A stretch of DNA of 64,000 nt from Lachnospiraceae bacterium UBA935 (GTDB taxonomy: Bacteria > Bacillota > Clostridia > Lachnospirales > Lachnospiraceae), in NCBI GenBank assembly GCA_002293525.1, contig DBDJ01000006.1, positions 1-64,000 on the forward strand, in the 5' to 3' direction. Positions within the stretch are counted from its first letter, which is position 1. Every line of letters begins with the position of its first letter. Positions 52,524 through 60,557 of this stretch are shown in pieces. The position numbers and the translations under genes were made by a program. The notes beneath the pieces were generated by a model. That model made no database searches and had not been told where the DNA came from. It was given only the letters and a program-made list of their open reading frames with translations.

Positions 52524-53216
52524 TCACCATCCAATCTCATAAGCGGTTTTTTGATTGTCATTATGATATTTCTCAATTATGTTTCCGCTGTTCATTCTGA
52601 TTACGGTATTGGCCATTTCCGCAATATTGGCATTGTGTGTGATCATGACAAGGGAAAAGTGCAGATCTTTCTGCAGGACGCTGATATAATCCAGTACCGA
52701 CCTGCCGGTTGCTTCATCCAAGGCACCGGTAGGCTCGTCCAGAAACAAGACCTGCGGCTTTTTGGCCAGGGCTCTGGCAATGGAAACACGTTGCTGCTCG
52801 CCGCCGCTAAGCTCGGACGGAAAGCGGTTCAGCTTGTTTTCCAGCCCAAGGGCCCCGATAATCTGTTGATAATCGCGGTTCCCGGCCAGATCAGCCCCCA
52901 TTTTTACGTTCTGCTTCACCGTCATTTGCGGCAGCAGATAGTACTGCTGAAAAATAAAGCCCACTTTTTCTTTACGAAAGGCCGTAAGCTTCCGGTCGGA
53001 AAGGGCCGTGATGTCAACGCCGTCATAGATGACCGCGCCGCTATCCGGGCGCTCTAAGCCGGAGGCGATGTGCAGGAGCGTGGATTTACCCGAGCCGGAA
53101 GCGCCCAGGATGACGGCATAATCGCCGTCGGCAATCGTTACCGAAACATTTTTCAGGGCAGTTGTCATGCTGTCCCCGGAACCATAGGTTTTTGTCCCAT
53201 TCTTAATCTCAATCAT
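52524..53216 (-). CDS. ABC transporter ATP-binding protein, LolD/MacB type
   Basis: The 230-aa ATPase has Walker A GASGSGKST, Q-loop GFIFQQYYLLP, signature LSGGEQQRVSIARAL, Walker B VLFLDEPTGALD and the switch His in MITHN. The LDEPTGALD text is typical of FtsX-partnered exporters. ATG 53216 follows AGGAG. The partner permease starts 5 bp downstream. Confidence 0.95.
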   Translation of the reverse strand: MIEIKNGTKTYGSGDSMTTALKNVSVTIADGDYAVILGASGSGKSTLLHIASGLERPDSGAVIYDGVDITALSDRKLTAFRKEKVGFIFQQYYLLPQMTVKQNVKMGADLAGNRDYQQIIGALGLENKLNRFPSELSGGEQQRVSIARALAKKPQVLFLDEPTGALDEATGRSVLDYISVLQKDLHFSLVMITHNANIAEMANTVIRMNSGNIIEKYHNDNQKTAYEIGW

Positions 53217-53284
53217 TATGTACTCCTCTCTGTATGCCGGGCTATGCTCAGCTCAGCATAATTTCTATGCTTGTGTCTTTCCTT

Positions 53285-53566
53285 TTAAGTTCTCGTCCCC
53301 TCACTTTTAAATTTTATCAGGATGCTTTTGAATACCTCAGTAAGGATATCATCGGCTTCCGCTTCTGAAATCGAAACGGTGCCTGTAGCGCAAAGACAGG
53401 CAATCCCGTGTGTGAGTATCCAGATGTACTGATAGAGCTGATACGCTTTTTCTCTTTGAAGCCCATAGTGACTACAGATGGAACCTAAGATCCGTTCGCT
53501 GTTGTCATCAATCGCCGGAAGAATCCCAGATAAAGAAAGCAAGTCATTGCTCTGCTGAAAATCAGG
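53285..53566 (-). pseudogene. TetR-family regulator lacking its DNA-binding domain
   Basis: The frame opens right after the stop of the DUF4364 gene and encodes only a TetR-type C-terminal ligand-binding part (ILPAIDDNSERILGSICSHYG, AYQLYQYIWILTHGIACL, ILTEVFKSILIKF). The N-terminal helix-turn-helix of about 50 residues is absent and no start codon is convincing. It probably once regulated the ABC exporter downstream and lost its 5' end in a deletion that joined it to the DUF4364 gene. Confidence 0.65.
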
Positions 53567-54082
53567 TTAAAATAATGTTTCGATCAGATATTTATAGATT
53601 TCCTGATTTTTCTGTTGCCAATTCTCGCAGATGCTGGCGGCAGTTTCCGGCACCGGCACAGACAGAGTTATGTCAACCAGATTGATCCCGTTATCCTTGG
53701 CAATCAGGCGGGCTTCGTATTCCCCGCTGGTCGATTTATAATAATCGGCGACAATAGACACTTCATTCCGCAGCTCCAGTTCGTGCTGTATAAAATATTC
53801 GTCGATCTCCGCCCGTACGCTTTCGCCGATGCGGTTCCCGAAGTAAGCGAGCGTTTCAGCGCCGTCAGGAGTAAGCACCAGATGGGTACGGTTCCGTATG
53901 GATTCAGCCTTTACCAGTGCAGAGTCAATCAGCTCACCGATCGCCTGCTGCAGATTCATGAAGTTCGTATAGTCCCGCGTCAAAATAAAATCCCCGACCT
54001 GTGCTTTGGTCAAAGGGAAATTCACCCGGTTCAGCATATAAAGAATAATTAACTTATATAAAGTCAAAGGATCTTGCATCAT
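53567..54082 (-). CDS. DUF4364 family winged-helix protein
   Basis: The 171-aa protein starts MMQDPLTLYKLIILYMLNRV, as DUF4364 members do, and has a winged-helix pattern in its first 80 residues (TKAQVGDFILTRDYTNF, LVLTPDGAETLAYF). A transcription-factor role is likely but untested. It is followed without a gap by the truncated TetR gene. Confidence 0.85.
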   Translation of the reverse strand: MMQDPLTLYKLIILYMLNRVNFPLTKAQVGDFILTRDYTNFMNLQQAIGELIDSALVKAESIRNRTHLVLTPDGAETLAYFGNRIGESVRAEIDEYFIQHELELRNEVSIVADYYKSTSGEYEARLIAKDNGINLVDITLSVPVPETAASICENWQQKNQEIYKYLIETLF

Positions 54083-54331
54083 GTACTAATCATATAGTAT
54101 TTGTCCAGACGCCGCAATAAAAACTTATTAAAAACCACAATTTAAACTTGGAAAAAATGGTTAGACATACGAAAATAGCCCGAAAATGTATTTGGCCCGA
54201 ACCAAAATAATTAAAACTATAATAAATAATGATAAATGAGCTAAATATTCTTTACATCAATAACAAGCTGTGTTATGATAAGTGGTAATAAAAACCAGAT
54301 GAAACGGTTAATAAAGCCCGGGAGGTAATTA

Positions 54332-55165
54332 ATGAGCTATAAAATCGTTGTAGACAGTTGCTGTGAATTGCCGGCAAATTTAGAAAACGACCCCCGTTTT
54401 GAAAGAGTGCCGCTACAGCTGGAAGTAGGCAGCCATCATATCATGGATGACGAGAATTTTAACCAGAAAGAATTCTTACAATTAGTGGCATCTTGCCCCA
54501 CCTGCCCCAAATCTTCCTGCCCATCTCCGGAAAGATATAGGGAAGCCTATGATACCGAGGCAGAAGACGTTTATGTCGTGACACTTTCTTCCAAATTAAG
54601 CGGCAGTTACAACAGTGCCGAGCTGGGGAAACAACTCTATCTAGAACAAAAGGCAAAGAATATCTATATCTGCGACTCCGAGTCCGCCAGCTGCGGAGAA
54701 GCACAGATCGCCCTGAAAGCGATGGAATACGCCGAGGCCGGCTATTCCTTTGCGGAAGTGTCAAAGCGGCTGGGTGAATTCCGGGATGCCATGCGGACTT
54801 ATTTTGTCCTGGATAACCTGGAAACGCTCCGTAAGAACGGCCGCCTGACCGGCGTGAAAGCTTTGGTAGCATCTACCTTAAACATCAAGCCAGTGATGGG
54901 AGCGGATAAAGGCGTGATTGTCCAAAAAAGCCAGGCGATCGGGATCAAGAAAGCACTGATCAAACTCGTGGACACCATCATCAAGGAGAATGCGAATACC
55001 GCCAAGACCCGTCTCATGATTTCCCATTGCAACTGTATCGACCGCGCCGAAGAAGTAAAGAGTATGCTGATGGCCAAAGCCAAGGCTCTGGAAATCATTA
55101 TTACAGACACCGCCGGCATCAGTTCCATGTATGCCAATGACGGCGGCGTCATCATTGCTTTCTAA
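54332..55165 (+). CDS. DegV family fatty-acid-binding protein
   Basis: The 277-aa protein has the DegV start (YKIVVDSCCELP), the SSKLSGSYNSAELG block and the C-terminal DTAGISSMYANDGGVIIAF. DegV/FakB proteins bind a fatty acid and present it to the kinase FakA. No fakA is seen nearby. ATG 54332 follows GGGAGG. Confidence 0.92.
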   Translation: MSYKIVVDSCCELPANLENDPRFERVPLQLEVGSHHIMDDENFNQKEFLQLVASCPTCPKSSCPSPERYREAYDTEAEDVYVVTLSSKLSGSYNSAELGKQLYLEQKAKNIYICDSESASCGEAQIALKAMEYAEAGYSFAEVSKRLGEFRDAMRTYFVLDNLETLRKNGRLTGVKALVASTLNIKPVMGADKGVIVQKSQAIGIKKALIKLVDTIIKENANTAKTRLMISHCNCIDRAEEVKSMLMAKAKALEIIITDTAGISSMYANDGGVIIAF

Positions 55166-55202
55166 AGGAAGCACATATTTTAAAGTCTTCTACAGACGCT
55201 CA

Positions 55203-55940
55203 TCACGGCTCCTCTTCCGTCTCCGGCACCCAGCGCCGAATAAACCTCTGCAGGGCAAAGAAATATCCCGGCGGCAGGGAAAGCGATATCCCGTTTTGCA
55301 TAGTAACCTTAAAAAAAGAGCATTTGTCAATATGATTAATATTGATAAATGCTCTTTGTGACAGCAACAAAAAGGAAGGAAAATCCGCAATCTGGCCATA
55401 CAGATTTCCCAGTTCCCCAGTTATAGCAACTGTCCTTTCGTCAGCCAAAAAAACCTTGACAAAGCCGTTTTTAATCCGCGCACAGACAATGTCCTCTTCC
55501 CTTAGATAAAATGTCTCCTTGTCGGTTCGCAGCTCTATCGCGGGCGTTTTCTCTGACCGCAAAGTCACGGCATGATTCAGAAGTGACCGGAGCGCATCCG
55601 TTTTAACCGGTTTATCCAAAAATGAGATGTTAGCCGGAGCATTTTTCGTCTTCCGGTAAAGCTCCCGGTAATCAACAGTCGATATGCACAAAACAATCGG
55701 AGCACTGACTCCCGCCCCGATCAGTTCTAAAGCAAAGGCCAAACCATCCGTTCCCCCGCTCACCATATCAATAAAAAAAAGATCATACGGCATCGGCGCT
55801 TTACCCAGCAATTCCGAATTCCCAAAAGAATTCACATAAAAAACCCCGCTGTCAGCTTTGCGCCGGTCCGATTCACGTGCAAGCAGCCGTTCCATCTGTT
55901 TACGGTCAGCAATATTATCATCACAAATTGCAATATGCAT
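55203..55940 (-). CDS. LytTR-type response regulator
   Basis: The 245-aa protein has a receiver domain (IAICDDNIADRKQ with acidic pocket, phospho-Asp in LFFIDMVSGG, Lys in FLDKPVK) and a LytTR DNA-binding domain (FYLREEDIVCARIKNGFVKVF, FLLLSQRAFININHI). The group includes quorum-sensing and bacteriocin regulators such as AgrA. No histidine kinase gene is next to it. ATG 55940 follows AGGAG. Confidence 0.92.
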   Translation of the reverse strand: MHIAICDDNIADRKQMERLLARESDRRKADSGVFYVNSFGNSELLGKAPMPYDLFFIDMVSGGTDGLAFALELIGAGVSAPIVLCISTVDYRELYRKTKNAPANISFLDKPVKTDALRSLLNHAVTLRSEKTPAIELRTDKETFYLREEDIVCARIKNGFVKVFLADERTVAITGELGNLYGQIADFPSFLLLSQRAFININHIDKCSFFKVTMQNGISLSLPPGYFFALQRFIRRWVPETEEEP

Positions 55941-55998
55941 AACCCTCTCCTCCTTGATACCCTGTTACACCCTACAAAACCTAAAACACTAATATCAA

Positions 55999-56090
55999 TC
56001 CTCCAACCAGCCAAACCATAATCAACTCAACCAGCCAAACCATAATAAACTCAACCAACTAAATCAACTCAATCAGCCAAACCAGCTCTC
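55999..56090. repeat. about 25-bp tandem repeat
   Basis: CAACCAGCCAAACCATAATC(A)ACT occurs three to four times with drift between DUF1294 and the LytTR gene. Confidence 0.85.
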
Positions 56091-56389
56091 TAAATAATCC
56101 TAAAATCTATTGGAACGAAAAAAATCAGAACCCACACAATAATCATCTGGATGATCAATATCCCCGGTATTCCAAAAGTAAAATACCAATGCCTGGTCTT
56201 ATGGCGAAAAGCATACATACCAATCAGGGTACCGACGCTGCCTCCGATGATGGCAATCGTAAAAAGAGTAGCTTCTGGAATCCGGAACGTCCGCTTCTTG
56301 GCTTTATGCTTATCAATCCCCATAAAGAGCAGCCCCAGGATATTAACCAGTAATAAATATGCCCCGATATAAGAGAAAACACCTATCAT
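56090..56389 (-). CDS. DUF1294 family membrane protein (99 aa)
   Basis: Three membrane helices and the family text FMGIDKHKAKKRTFRIPE, GGSVGTLIGMYAFRHKTRH. Function unknown; members occur widely in bacteria. The gene is 9 bp downstream of argG on the same strand. Confidence 0.9.
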   Translation of the reverse strand: MIGVFSYIGAYLLLVNILGLLFMGIDKHKAKKRTFRIPEATLFTIAIIGGSVGTLIGMYAFRHKTRHWYFTFGIPGILIIQMIIVWVLIFFVPIDFRII

Positions 56390-56398
56390 ATCCTATCC

Positions 56399-57622
56399 TC
56401 ATGATTCCAGAGTCCCATTCTCCTGCATCTTCATGGCGCGCACTTTTAAGGAGAGGCCAAACAGATTGATAAAGCCTTCGGCATCATGATGGTCGTACAG
56501 TTCTCCGGTAGTAAAGGAAGCAATATTCTCATTATAAAGCGAATTAGGAGAAGTGGTACCAGCCTTGATAATATTACCCTTATATAACTTAAACTTAACC
56601 TCACCGGTAACATACTGCTGCGTCACCGTAATAAAGGCCTGAATCGCTTCACAAAGAGGGGTAAACCATTTCCCCTCGTAAACAAGCTGCGCCAGTTTAT
56701 TTCCCATATCGATCTTAACGGCATAGGTATCGCGATCAAGTATCAGTTCTTCCAGCTGCTGGTGGGCTTCCATCAATATCGTTCCGCCCGGGGTCTCATA
56801 AACACCGCGTGACTTCATACCTACCACCCGGTTCTCGACGATGTCGATAATACCGATACCGTGCTTCCCCCCCAGCCGGTTCAGCTCGCTGATAATATCC
56901 GCTGCTTTCATATTCTGGCCATTCAGGGAAACGGGAATGCCTTTTTCAAAAACCATAGACACGATTTCCCCCTCCTCAGGGGCGTTTTCCGGCGTTGTGC
57001 TCAGCACAAGCAGGTGGCCGTAATCAGGGGCATTGGCCGGGTCTTCCAGCTCCAGCCCTTCATGACTGATATGCCATAAGTTGCGATCCCTGCTATAGCT
57101 AGAATCGGCAGAAAAAGGCAAGTCGATACCATGAGCCTGACAATAAGCGATTTCCGCCTCACGGGAATCCATGTTCCATTTTTCATGGCGCCAAGGGGCA
57201 ATGATTTTCAGGTCAGGAGCCAGCGCCTTGATCGTCAGTTCAAAGCGGATCTGGTCGTTCCCCTTGCCAGTCGCCCCGTGGCAGATGGCAGTTGCGCCTT
57301 CCAGGCGGGCAATTTCCACCAGTTTTTTGGCAATGAGTGGCCGGGCCATGGAGGTCCCCAGCAGGTATTTGTTTTCATATACGGCATGTCCCTGAACGCA
57401 GGGCATGATGAAATCAGTACAGAATTCGTCGATGACATCCTCGATGTATAATTTTTCGGCGCCACAGGACTTGGCTCTTTCTTCCAGGCCGTCAAGCTCT
57501 TCGCCTTGGCCGCAGTTTACGCAGACGCAGATCACTTCCATAGCAAAATTTTCTTTTAGCCAGGGGATGATGGCGGTGGTGTCTAAGCCGCCGGAATAGG
57601 CTAAAATGACTTTTTCGTTCAT
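56399..57622 (-). CDS. argG: argininosuccinate synthase
   Basis: The 407-aa enzyme joins citrulline and aspartate to argininosuccinate using ATP. The P-loop is LAYSGGLDTTAII at the N terminus; other blocks are GATGKGNDQIRFE and IAPWRHEKWNMDSREAEI. ATG 57622 follows CCGGAGG. It is divergent from argJ-argB-argD, with 2.9 kb of repeats and unrelated genes between. argH is not in the window. One of the structured repeat elements lies 70 bp upstream in matching orientation. Confidence 0.97.
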   Translation of the reverse strand: MNEKVILAYSGGLDTTAIIPWLKENFAMEVICVCVNCGQGEELDGLEERAKSCGAEKLYIEDVIDEFCTDFIMPCVQGHAVYENKYLLGTSMARPLIAKKLVEIARLEGATAICHGATGKGNDQIRFELTIKALAPDLKIIAPWRHEKWNMDSREAEIAYCQAHGIDLPFSADSSYSRDRNLWHISHEGLELEDPANAPDYGHLLVLSTTPENAPEEGEIVSMVFEKGIPVSLNGQNMKAADIISELNRLGGKHGIGIIDIVENRVVGMKSRGVYETPGGTILMEAHQQLEELILDRDTYAVKIDMGNKLAQLVYEGKWFTPLCEAIQAFITVTQQYVTGEVKFKLYKGNIIKAGTTSPNSLYNENIASFTTGELYDHHDAEGFINLFGLSLKVRAMKMQENGTLES

Positions 57623-57691
57623 GTTTTTTCCTCCGGTTTAATATTGCTGAGTGTGGTTTCCAGTCATGTGGTTACCTATGGTTACCCAGTC

Positions 57692-57931
57692 ATCGTCATA
57701 TTGCCCAAGCATCATCTGCTCCGGTTCAATCGTCCGAAAATAAGTAGTACTAAGTTTCTCACCCAACACATTGGCGGCTCCCGTGTCGGCATCTAGCGCC
57801 ATCCTTGGCGCGTGATGCCTTGGTCGGCCATCCGTGGCCGCCCAACACTGATTTTTTCAGTGAGAAACTAAGTACTACTAATTTTCTCCCGGAAATCACC
57901 GGAGTAGATGATGCTTGGGCAATATGACGAT
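57692..57931 (-). ncRNA. structured repeat element, copy A (about 240 nt)
   Basis: The ends (57692-57725 and 57898-57931) pair over 34 bp with one G-U-type change. An inner stem (57745-57762 with 57860-57877) follows. The 69-nt core 57777-57845 is identical in reverse complement to copy B. It folds into nested hairpins, including CGGCCA-TCCG-TGGCCG and GCGCCA-TCCT-TGGCGC. The strand is given as minus because copy B, the inverse copy, reads plus and the minus strand here leads into argG; the true strand is not proven. No frame in it looks coding. Confidence 0.6.
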
Positions 57932-58186
57932 TCGGTAATCCAACTGGTAGATTATTGATGGATTGCAGCTTTCATTCTTTGATGCGAGAAGATAACTTAT
58001 TGGCACTCTATAGATAATATACAGCAACGGCATGTAAAATGCAAGGAAAAATATACATGGCACTTAAAAGAATATTGCATTATTATAGAATAATCAAGAA
58101 ATGGGATTGCATTTTATTAGATAATAGTGTATAAATATACATACGGATATATCAGCATAATCAGAAAAATAATATGCAGATACTGA

Positions 58187-58392
58187 ACCAAGCAGTCGGA
58201 ATACCGAACCAAGCAGTGGAATGCCGAACCAAGCAGTGGAATACCGAACCAAGCAGTCGGAACACCGAACCAAGCAGTCGGAACACCGAACCAAGCAGTG
58301 GAATACCAAACCAAGCAGTCGGAACACCGAACCAAGCAGTTGGAATGCCGAACCAAGCAGTGGAATACCGAACCTACCAGTTGGAATACCGA
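58187..58392. repeat. 20-21 bp tandem array, ten copies
   Basis: Ten adjacent units of ACCAAGCAGT(C/T)GGAATACCGA or a 20-bp variant lacking one base fill this stretch. It starts about 255 bp after copy A and ends 2 bp before the closing stem of copy B. Frames through it are open on both strands but low in information, and no start signals are seen. Confidence 0.95.
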
Positions 58393-58394
58393 AT

Positions 58395-58633
58395 CGGTAT
58401 ATGGCCTGATAAGGCATCTGCTCCGGTGATTTGCGGGAGAAAATTAGTGTATCTTAGTTTCTCGCCTGAAAAAAATAGTGTTGGGCGGCCACGGATGGCC
58501 GACCAAGGCATCACGCGCCAAGGATGGCGCTAGATGCCGACACGGGAGCGACTAATGTGTTGGGTGAGAAACTTAGATACACTTATTTTTGGACGATTGA
58601 ACCGGAGCAGATGCCTTATCAGGCCATATGCCG
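58395..58633 (+). ncRNA. structured repeat element, copy B (about 240 nt)
   Basis: The ends (58395-58427 and 58601-58633) pair over 33 bp. The outer 20 bp are unrelated in sequence to copy A, yet equally self-complementary. The inner stem 58446-58466/58563-58583 differs from copy A by paired changes on both sides (AGTGTATC against AGTAGTAC). The core 58481-58549 is identical to copy A and forms two perfect hairpins whose loops read CGGA and AGGA. It lies upstream of the acetyltransferase gene and in the same direction as it. Confidence 0.6.
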
Positions 58634-58732
58634 ATGACCGCTCAACCCCAAAAGCCGATGACCGCTCAACCCCAAAAGCCGATGACCGCTCAACCCCAAA
58701 TGCCGATGACCGCTCAACCCCAAAAGCCGATA
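58630..58732. repeat. 24-bp tandem array, four copies
   Basis: Four perfect or near-perfect units of GCCGATGACCGCTCAACC plus CCAAAA run from 58630 to 58725, with a partial fifth. The first unit overlaps the last 4 bp of the closing stem of copy B. It lies just upstream of the GNAT gene. Confidence 0.95.
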
Positions 58733-58770
58733 AAGAGCTAGAAATACTCAAAACAACAGGGAGGAAGATG

Positions 58771-59214
58771 ATGATCAGAGAAATGACAGCAGCAGATTAT
58801 GATGAAGTATTTGCCTTATGGAAGACGATTAAACGCTTCTCCATTAGAAGTAAGGACGATTCCCGAGAAGGCGTAGAAGTATTTTTAAAAAGGAATCCCG
58901 GGATCAGCGTGGTGGCGGTTCTGGATGGTAGGATAGTGGGAAGTATACTCGGAGGGCATGACGGCAGACGGGGCTGTCTTTATCATGTATGTGTGGCGGA
59001 AGACTACCGGATGATGGGGATTGGCAAGGATATGGTGGTATTTTGCATGGAAGCTTTGAAAAGGGAAGGGATCAATAAGGTTTCTTTGATTGCTTTTACC
59101 AGAAATGATCTGGGCAACGCGTTCTGGAACAGGATCGGATGGACGAAGAGGGAGGACCTGAATTATTATGACTTCGTTCTAAATGAAGAGAATATTGTGA
59201 AGTTCATTGAGTAG
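58771..59214 (+). CDS. GNAT family N-acetyltransferase
   Basis: I start at ATG 58771, 6 bp after GGGAGG (an ATG directly before it is also possible). A longer frame would translate the tandem array and half of the repeat element, which is unlikely. The 147-aa protein has the GNAT core: VVAVLDGRIVGSILGG, then the acetyl-CoA loop VAEDYRMMGIGKDMV, and NAFWNRIGWTKR. It may acetylate a small molecule or a protein N terminus; the target is unknown. Confidence 0.88.
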   Translation: MIREMTAADYDEVFALWKTIKRFSIRSKDDSREGVEVFLKRNPGISVVAVLDGRIVGSILGGHDGRRGCLYHVCVAEDYRMMGIGKDMVVFCMEALKREGINKVSLIAFTRNDLGNAFWNRIGWTKREDLNYYDFVLNEENIVKFIE

Positions 59215-59356
59215 GTATGCTTGGCACTTAATTGTTCTGGTTTGTATAGGAGAAGCTCTTTTTGGAGATTTTATGAATAGCAATGAAGTTGGTGTTCATG
59301 AGTCAGGGGGTGACGGAAGATTTTCCGGACCTTGGAGGCAGACAGGAGGAGCGGTT

Positions 59357-60178
59357 ATGGATATGAAGGTGAAAGATGCCGAAGGAAGTAAGCGGAAAGT
59401 TGTGGTTAATGATTTCAGCGCGACGGGAGGGCAGAAGAAGGAAGTCGGGCTGTCGGTGATGGTTATCGATGATTATCGGAATAAGATTATCGCCGATAAC
59501 CGGGTGTGTATCATGATTGACGGGAAAAGGATGAATTTTTCCGAGAAGAATGATGGCTGCTGCCATGTGGATATGAAATCCGGTTTGCATGATCTGACGG
59601 TGGGGGGAAATATGTTTCAGCGTCAGGACATGGTGATTGATCCGGATGAAGAAAAAGAAATCGGAAAAGGGATATTGAAGATTCGTCTGCAGCCGGACCA
59701 TCAATATCTGTCAGGGAAAGGGGTGACGGTCTTAAGCGGCTGGACGGAGCCCCGGAGTGAAGTGCATTTTGTGTTTATTCATCTGAATGAACCGTACCGG
59801 CTGTACTGGGATTACAAGGCGGGTGATAAAGATATTTTGATTTTTCATCAGTCGGAAATGTTTCTGGACGGGACGCAGTTTTGTCTTCAGAAAGCGGACG
59901 GACAGGTCGAGGAGTTCTGGATTGAAGCGGGGATGGCGGAAGCAGGCCGGTATGAGCTGAGGTATCCGTTGCGGGATTCTTATGAAAGTGAGAAGTGTAT
60001 CCTGCGCCGGGTGTATGCGGTGACATCGGATGATGAAGGGCGGTTTTATCTGCCGGTTCCGGCAGGGGAAGAACAGTGTGAAGAGTATCGGTATTATAAT
60101 CCGATGGATAAGCAGGGGGTCCGGACGGGGAAGCTAAATGGGGAGCAGTATGTTGAACTGGTAAAGGAACAGGGGTGA
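59357..60178 (+). CDS. unknown protein (273 aa)
   Basis: I chose ATG 59357 because AGGAGGAG lies just upstream; an earlier TTG in frame at 59207 would overlap the GNAT gene and has no site. The protein has no signal peptide or membrane helix from this start. It looks beta-rich, with repeated Ig- or carboxypeptidase-regulatory-like strands (LSVMVIDDYRNKIIADN, KSGLHDLTVGG, GRYELRYPL). Its role between GNAT and the arg genes is unknown. Confidence 0.65.
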   Translation: MDMKVKDAEGSKRKVVVNDFSATGGQKKEVGLSVMVIDDYRNKIIADNRVCIMIDGKRMNFSEKNDGCCHVDMKSGLHDLTVGGNMFQRQDMVIDPDEEKEIGKGILKIRLQPDHQYLSGKGVTVLSGWTEPRSEVHFVFIHLNEPYRLYWDYKAGDKDILIFHQSEMFLDGTQFCLQKADGQVEEFWIEAGMAEAGRYELRYPLRDSYESEKCILRRVYAVTSDDEGRFYLPVPAGEEQCEEYRYYNPMDKQGVRTGKLNGEQYVELVKEQG

Positions 60179-60557
60179 GCAGCGGTCTGTTGCGCTGGTA
60201 AAGGAACAGGGGTGAGTAGTGGTTTGTTGCACTTTTGATGGCTTTGAACAGTAACAACAGTAACGGCTGGAGGGGTGTATTACGTAATTTCTGATTGCAG
60301 TTTTTGTGTTTGAAGTGGTATACTTAGGCGAGTAATTGATGTTTTTGTAATTATTATTACTGGACTGAGCATATCACAATACATATTATTAGTGGCGGGG
60401 ATTGTTCGGCAGACGGTAGTTCGCGAGGGCTATTAAGAGGGTTATTAGAGAGTTTTGGAGGGTTTTAGAGAGTTTTGGAGGGTTTTAGAGAGGGTTAATA
60501 GAAGTGTCGATAGAGTTTGCAACAGGCTGCCGGACGGTGGCGGAAAGGTCGGAAAAT
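60179..60557. other. intergenic stretch with tandem duplications before argJ
   Basis: The end of the preceding gene is partly duplicated: CTGGTAAAGGAACAGGGGTGAG occurs in it and again at about 60,195. Further on, AGAGAGTTTTGGAGGGTTTT is repeated about two and a half times at 60,445-60,495. GTAATTATTATTAC at 60347-60360 is a weak palindrome that could be an arginine-repressor site, but the match is poor. I see no gene. Confidence 0.6.

Noticed and set aside
58187..58392. CRISPR array
   Set aside because: The units are contiguous 20-21 bp repeats without unique spacers, and there are no cas genes.
58094..58533. Repeat-peptide genes on both strands across the 20-21 bp array
   Set aside because: The frames are open only because of the repeat sequence; no start signals, and one runs into the structured element.
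57692..58633. Retron-type RNA as explanation for the paired elements
   Set aside because: Long end pairing and hairpins would fit, but no reverse transcriptase gene is present and two inverted copies are not expected.
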